This document shows positions 47,748-49,251 of a stretch of DNA of 49,251 nt, piece by piece. The notes beneath the pieces were generated by a model. That model saw only the letters and a program-made list of their open reading frames with translations. It searched no databases and had not been told where the DNA came from. The translations under genes and the position numbers were made by a program. The stretch lies in contig JAOXSC010000119.1 of assembly GCA_025800215.1 (NCBI GenBank), positions 1 to 49,251 of the forward strand. Reading direction: 5' to 3'. The stretch is from Marinibacterium sp. Its GTDB lineage: Bacteria; Pseudomonadota; Alphaproteobacteria; Rhodobacterales; Rhodobacteraceae. How positions within the stretch are numbered: position 1 is the first letter of the stretch; each line of letters opens with the position of its first letter.

Positions 47748-48758
47748 ATGACATTCCTGACCAAGGCCGCCGCCACCGCTGCTGCCCTGACGCTTGGCCT
47801 TGGCGCCAGCACCGCCATCGCCGCCTGTGATGACGGCGAAATGGTGATCAAGTTCAGTCACGTCACCAACACCGACAAGCACCCCAAAGGCATCGCCGCC
47901 AGCATGCTGCAAGAGCGCGTGAACGAGGAAATGAACGGCACCGCCTGCATGGAGGTGTTCCCGAACTCGACCCTCTACAATGACGACAAGGTGCTCGAAG
48001 CGATGCTGCAGGGCGACGTGCAGCTGGCCGCGCCGTCGCTGTCGAAATTCGAAAAATTCACCAAACAGTACCGCATCTTCGATCTGCCCTTCATGTTCGA
48101 AGACATCAACGCGGTGGATGCGTTCCAGGCCTCTGAAAACGGGCAGGCTCTCAAGGACAGCATGCAGCGCCGCGGCCTTCAGGGGCTGGCCTTCTGGCAC
48201 AATGGCATGAAACAGATGACGGCCAATGTGCCGCTGATCGAACCCACCGATGCCGACGGGCTGAAATTCCGCGTGCAATCGTCGGATGTGCTGGTCGCCC
48301 AGATGGAAGCCATTGGCGGTTCGCCACAGAAAATGGCGTTCTCGGAAGTCTATGGCGCGCTGCAGCAGGGCGTTGTGGACGGTCAGGAAAACACCTGGTC
48401 GAACATCTATGGCCGCAAGTTCTTTGAGGTTCAGGACGGCATCACCGAAACCAATCACGGGATTCTGGACTATCTGGTCGTGACATCGGTTGACTGGCTC
48501 GACAGCCTGGATCCGCAGGTGCGCGATCAGTTCCTGACCATCCTGGAAGAGGTCACCGCCACCCGCAACGCGGAATCGGCCGCCGTGAACGAAGCGGCCA
48601 AACAGTCGATCATCGACGCGGGCGGCGAAGTGCGTCAGCTGACCCCCGAACAGCGCGCGGCCTGGGTGGCTGCGATGAAGCCGGTCTGGGATCAGTTCTC
48701 GGGTGATGTCGGTCAGGACATGATCGACGCGGCACAGGCGATCAACGCCACCAACTGA
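47748..48758 (+). CDS. dctP: TRAP transporter substrate-binding protein DctP
   Basis: This 336-aa exported binding protein has a signal peptide (about 1-24) and the DctP pattern: F-S-H-V-T-N-T-D-K-H-P-K-G, V-F-P-N-S-T-L-Y-N-D, then G-L-K-F-R-V-Q-S-S-D-V (the Arg that binds the carboxylate) and Q-E-N-T-W-S-N. ATG at 47748 with a GGAGGAG site is chosen; an upstream frame opening at 47646 is not supported. It probably binds a C4-dicarboxylate or another organic acid. It is followed by a terminator-like hairpin before dctQ, consistent with higher expression of the binding protein. Confidence 0.93.
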   Translation: MTFLTKAAATAAALTLGLGASTAIAACDDGEMVIKFSHVTNTDKHPKGIAASMLQERVNEEMNGTACMEVFPNSTLYNDDKVLEAMLQGDVQLAAPSLSKFEKFTKQYRIFDLPFMFEDINAVDAFQASENGQALKDSMQRRGLQGLAFWHNGMKQMTANVPLIEPTDADGLKFRVQSSDVLVAQMEAIGGSPQKMAFSEVYGALQQGVVDGQENTWSNIYGRKFFEVQDGITETNHGILDYLVVTSVDWLDSLDPQVRDQFLTILEEVTATRNAESAAVNEAAKQSIIDAGGEVRQLTPEQRAAWVAAMKPVWDQFSGDVGQDMIDAAQAINATN

Positions 48759-48770
48759 TCCGCAACCCGT

Positions 48771-48803
48771 ACCCCGTCCAGATCTCTGGGCGGGGTGTTT
48801 TTC
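48771..48803 (+). terminator. Hairpin and T run between dctP and dctQ (partial terminator)
   Basis: An 11-bp stem (ACCCCGTCCAG / CTGGGCGGGGT, with one G-T pair) with a 4-base loop is followed by a G and five T. Partial termination here would raise the dose of DctP over the membrane subunits. Confidence 0.7.
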
Positions 48804-48824
48804 AGACAAGAGAGGAGGGGGCAG

Positions 48825-49251
48825 ATGCATCCCGCACCCGCCCAAAGCTGGGTCGATCAGATCGAAGAAACCCTGATCGCCGTGCTCCTGGGGCTGATGA
48901 CGATGATCACATTCGCCAATGTCGTCGCCCGATACGGTTTCAATTCCAACATTCTGTGGGCGCTTGAGGCGACGGTGTTCCTGTTTGCCTGGCTGGTTCT
49001 GCTGGGCGCGTCTTACGCGGTCAAAAAACACGCGCACTTGGGTGTCGATGCCATCGTGAACATGCTGGCACCATCCGCGCGGCGCGCTCTGGCGCTGATC
49101 GCGGTTGCGGCCTGCCTAGTCTTCTCGCTGCTGATGCTCAAAGGGGCCTATGACTATTGGGCCGTCTTTGCCGACCTGCCGCCCACCTCGGGCCGCTGGT
49201 TCCCGACCGGGTTCGACGGGAAGGCGCGCAGCCAGTCGTTCTATGAGGTGC
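48825..49251 (+). CDS. dctQ: TRAP transporter small permease DctQ (3' end outside window)
   Basis: The first 142 codons of the small TRAP membrane subunit are seen. The N-terminus is short, then hydrophobic segments follow: L-I-A-V-L-L-G-L-M-T-M-I-T-F, W-A-L-E-A-T-V-F-L-F-A-W-L-V-L-L-G-A-S, and A-L-I-A-V-A-A-C-L-V-F-S-L-L-M-L. The E-A-x-x-F-L-F-A-W segment and K-x-H-A-H-L-G-V-D are typical of the DctQ family. A strong GAGGAGGGGG site precedes the ATG. The reading frame is open at the window end; dctM is expected to follow. Confidence 0.92.
   Translation, partial: MHPAPAQSWVDQIEETLIAVLLGLMTMITFANVVARYGFNSNILWALEATVFLFAWLVLLGASYAVKKHAHLGVDAIVNMLAPSARRALALIAVAACLVFSLLMLKGAYDYWAVFADLPPTSGRWFPTGFDGKARSQSFYEV

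Overview
The window is high-GC alphaproteobacterial DNA, most likely Rhodobacterales (Roseobacter-type). The reasons are the pqqABCDE order, the PQQ alcohol-oxidation regulon, TRAP transport with DctB/DctD, the HemP/FbpA iron genes, and an initiator tRNA with the usual alphaproteobacterial sequence. Nearly all genes share the same GC-rich codon use. The exception is an AT-richer patch at about 12.6-14.1 kb, which holds two unknown ORFs and two copies of a roughly 90-bp repeat.

Left part (1-21.5 kb): after the end of a 5'-nucleotidase gene and a MarR regulator comes a coherent PQQ-dependent alcohol oxidation locus. It has a NahK-like hybrid histidine kinase paired with a FIST-domain (NosP-like) sensor, a LuxR-type response regulator, and a PQQ alcohol dehydrogenase with the Asp-x-Asp signature of lanthanide enzymes. 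Accessory genes encode a small exported protein, a beta-propeller, two substrate-binding proteins, a c550-type cytochrome and a CoxG-like protein. A NosR-like flavo-iron-sulfur membrane protein with its ApbE flavin transferase, and pqqABCDE, complete the set. A recurrent TACGACYA/TCGTA motif sits in four intergenic regions of this locus at similar distances from plausible -10 elements, which suggests one regulon.

Middle (20.6-30.3 kb): a LysR regulator, hydantoinase/oxoprolinase subunits A and B, a DAO-type FAD oxidoreductase and a uronate-dehydrogenase-like SDR look like one catabolic operon, followed by a convergent GntR regulator. Next comes a small iron locus (hemP, an unknown 158-aa protein, and an FbpA-type ferric-binding protein).

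Right-middle (30.4-44.3 kb): this is the most notable region, an apparent TOMM/RiPP (azol(in)e peptide) gene cluster. It contains a 75-aa precursor with a nitrile-hydratase-like leader and a Cys-Cys C-terminus, a fused E1-like/YcaO cyclodehydratase, a SagB-type FMN dehydrogenase, a cytochrome P450, an unknown lipocalin-like protein, an FAD oxidoreductase that seems to start at CTG, and a flavin-dependent halogenase-like protein. A 1842-residue kinase/AAA ATPase/GAF/nucleotide-cyclase fusion follows directly. A perfect 9-bp inverted repeat lies upstream of the precursor gene. The combination of tailoring enzymes and the giant signalling protein may be a previously undescribed natural-product system; its product cannot be read from the sequence.

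Right end (44.3-49.25 kb): initiator tRNA-Met with a terminator, then dctB-dctD and the TRAP transporter genes dctP and dctQ (cut by the window end). DctD lacks the sigma-54 GAFTGA loop, and two repeated operator-like elements precede dctP.
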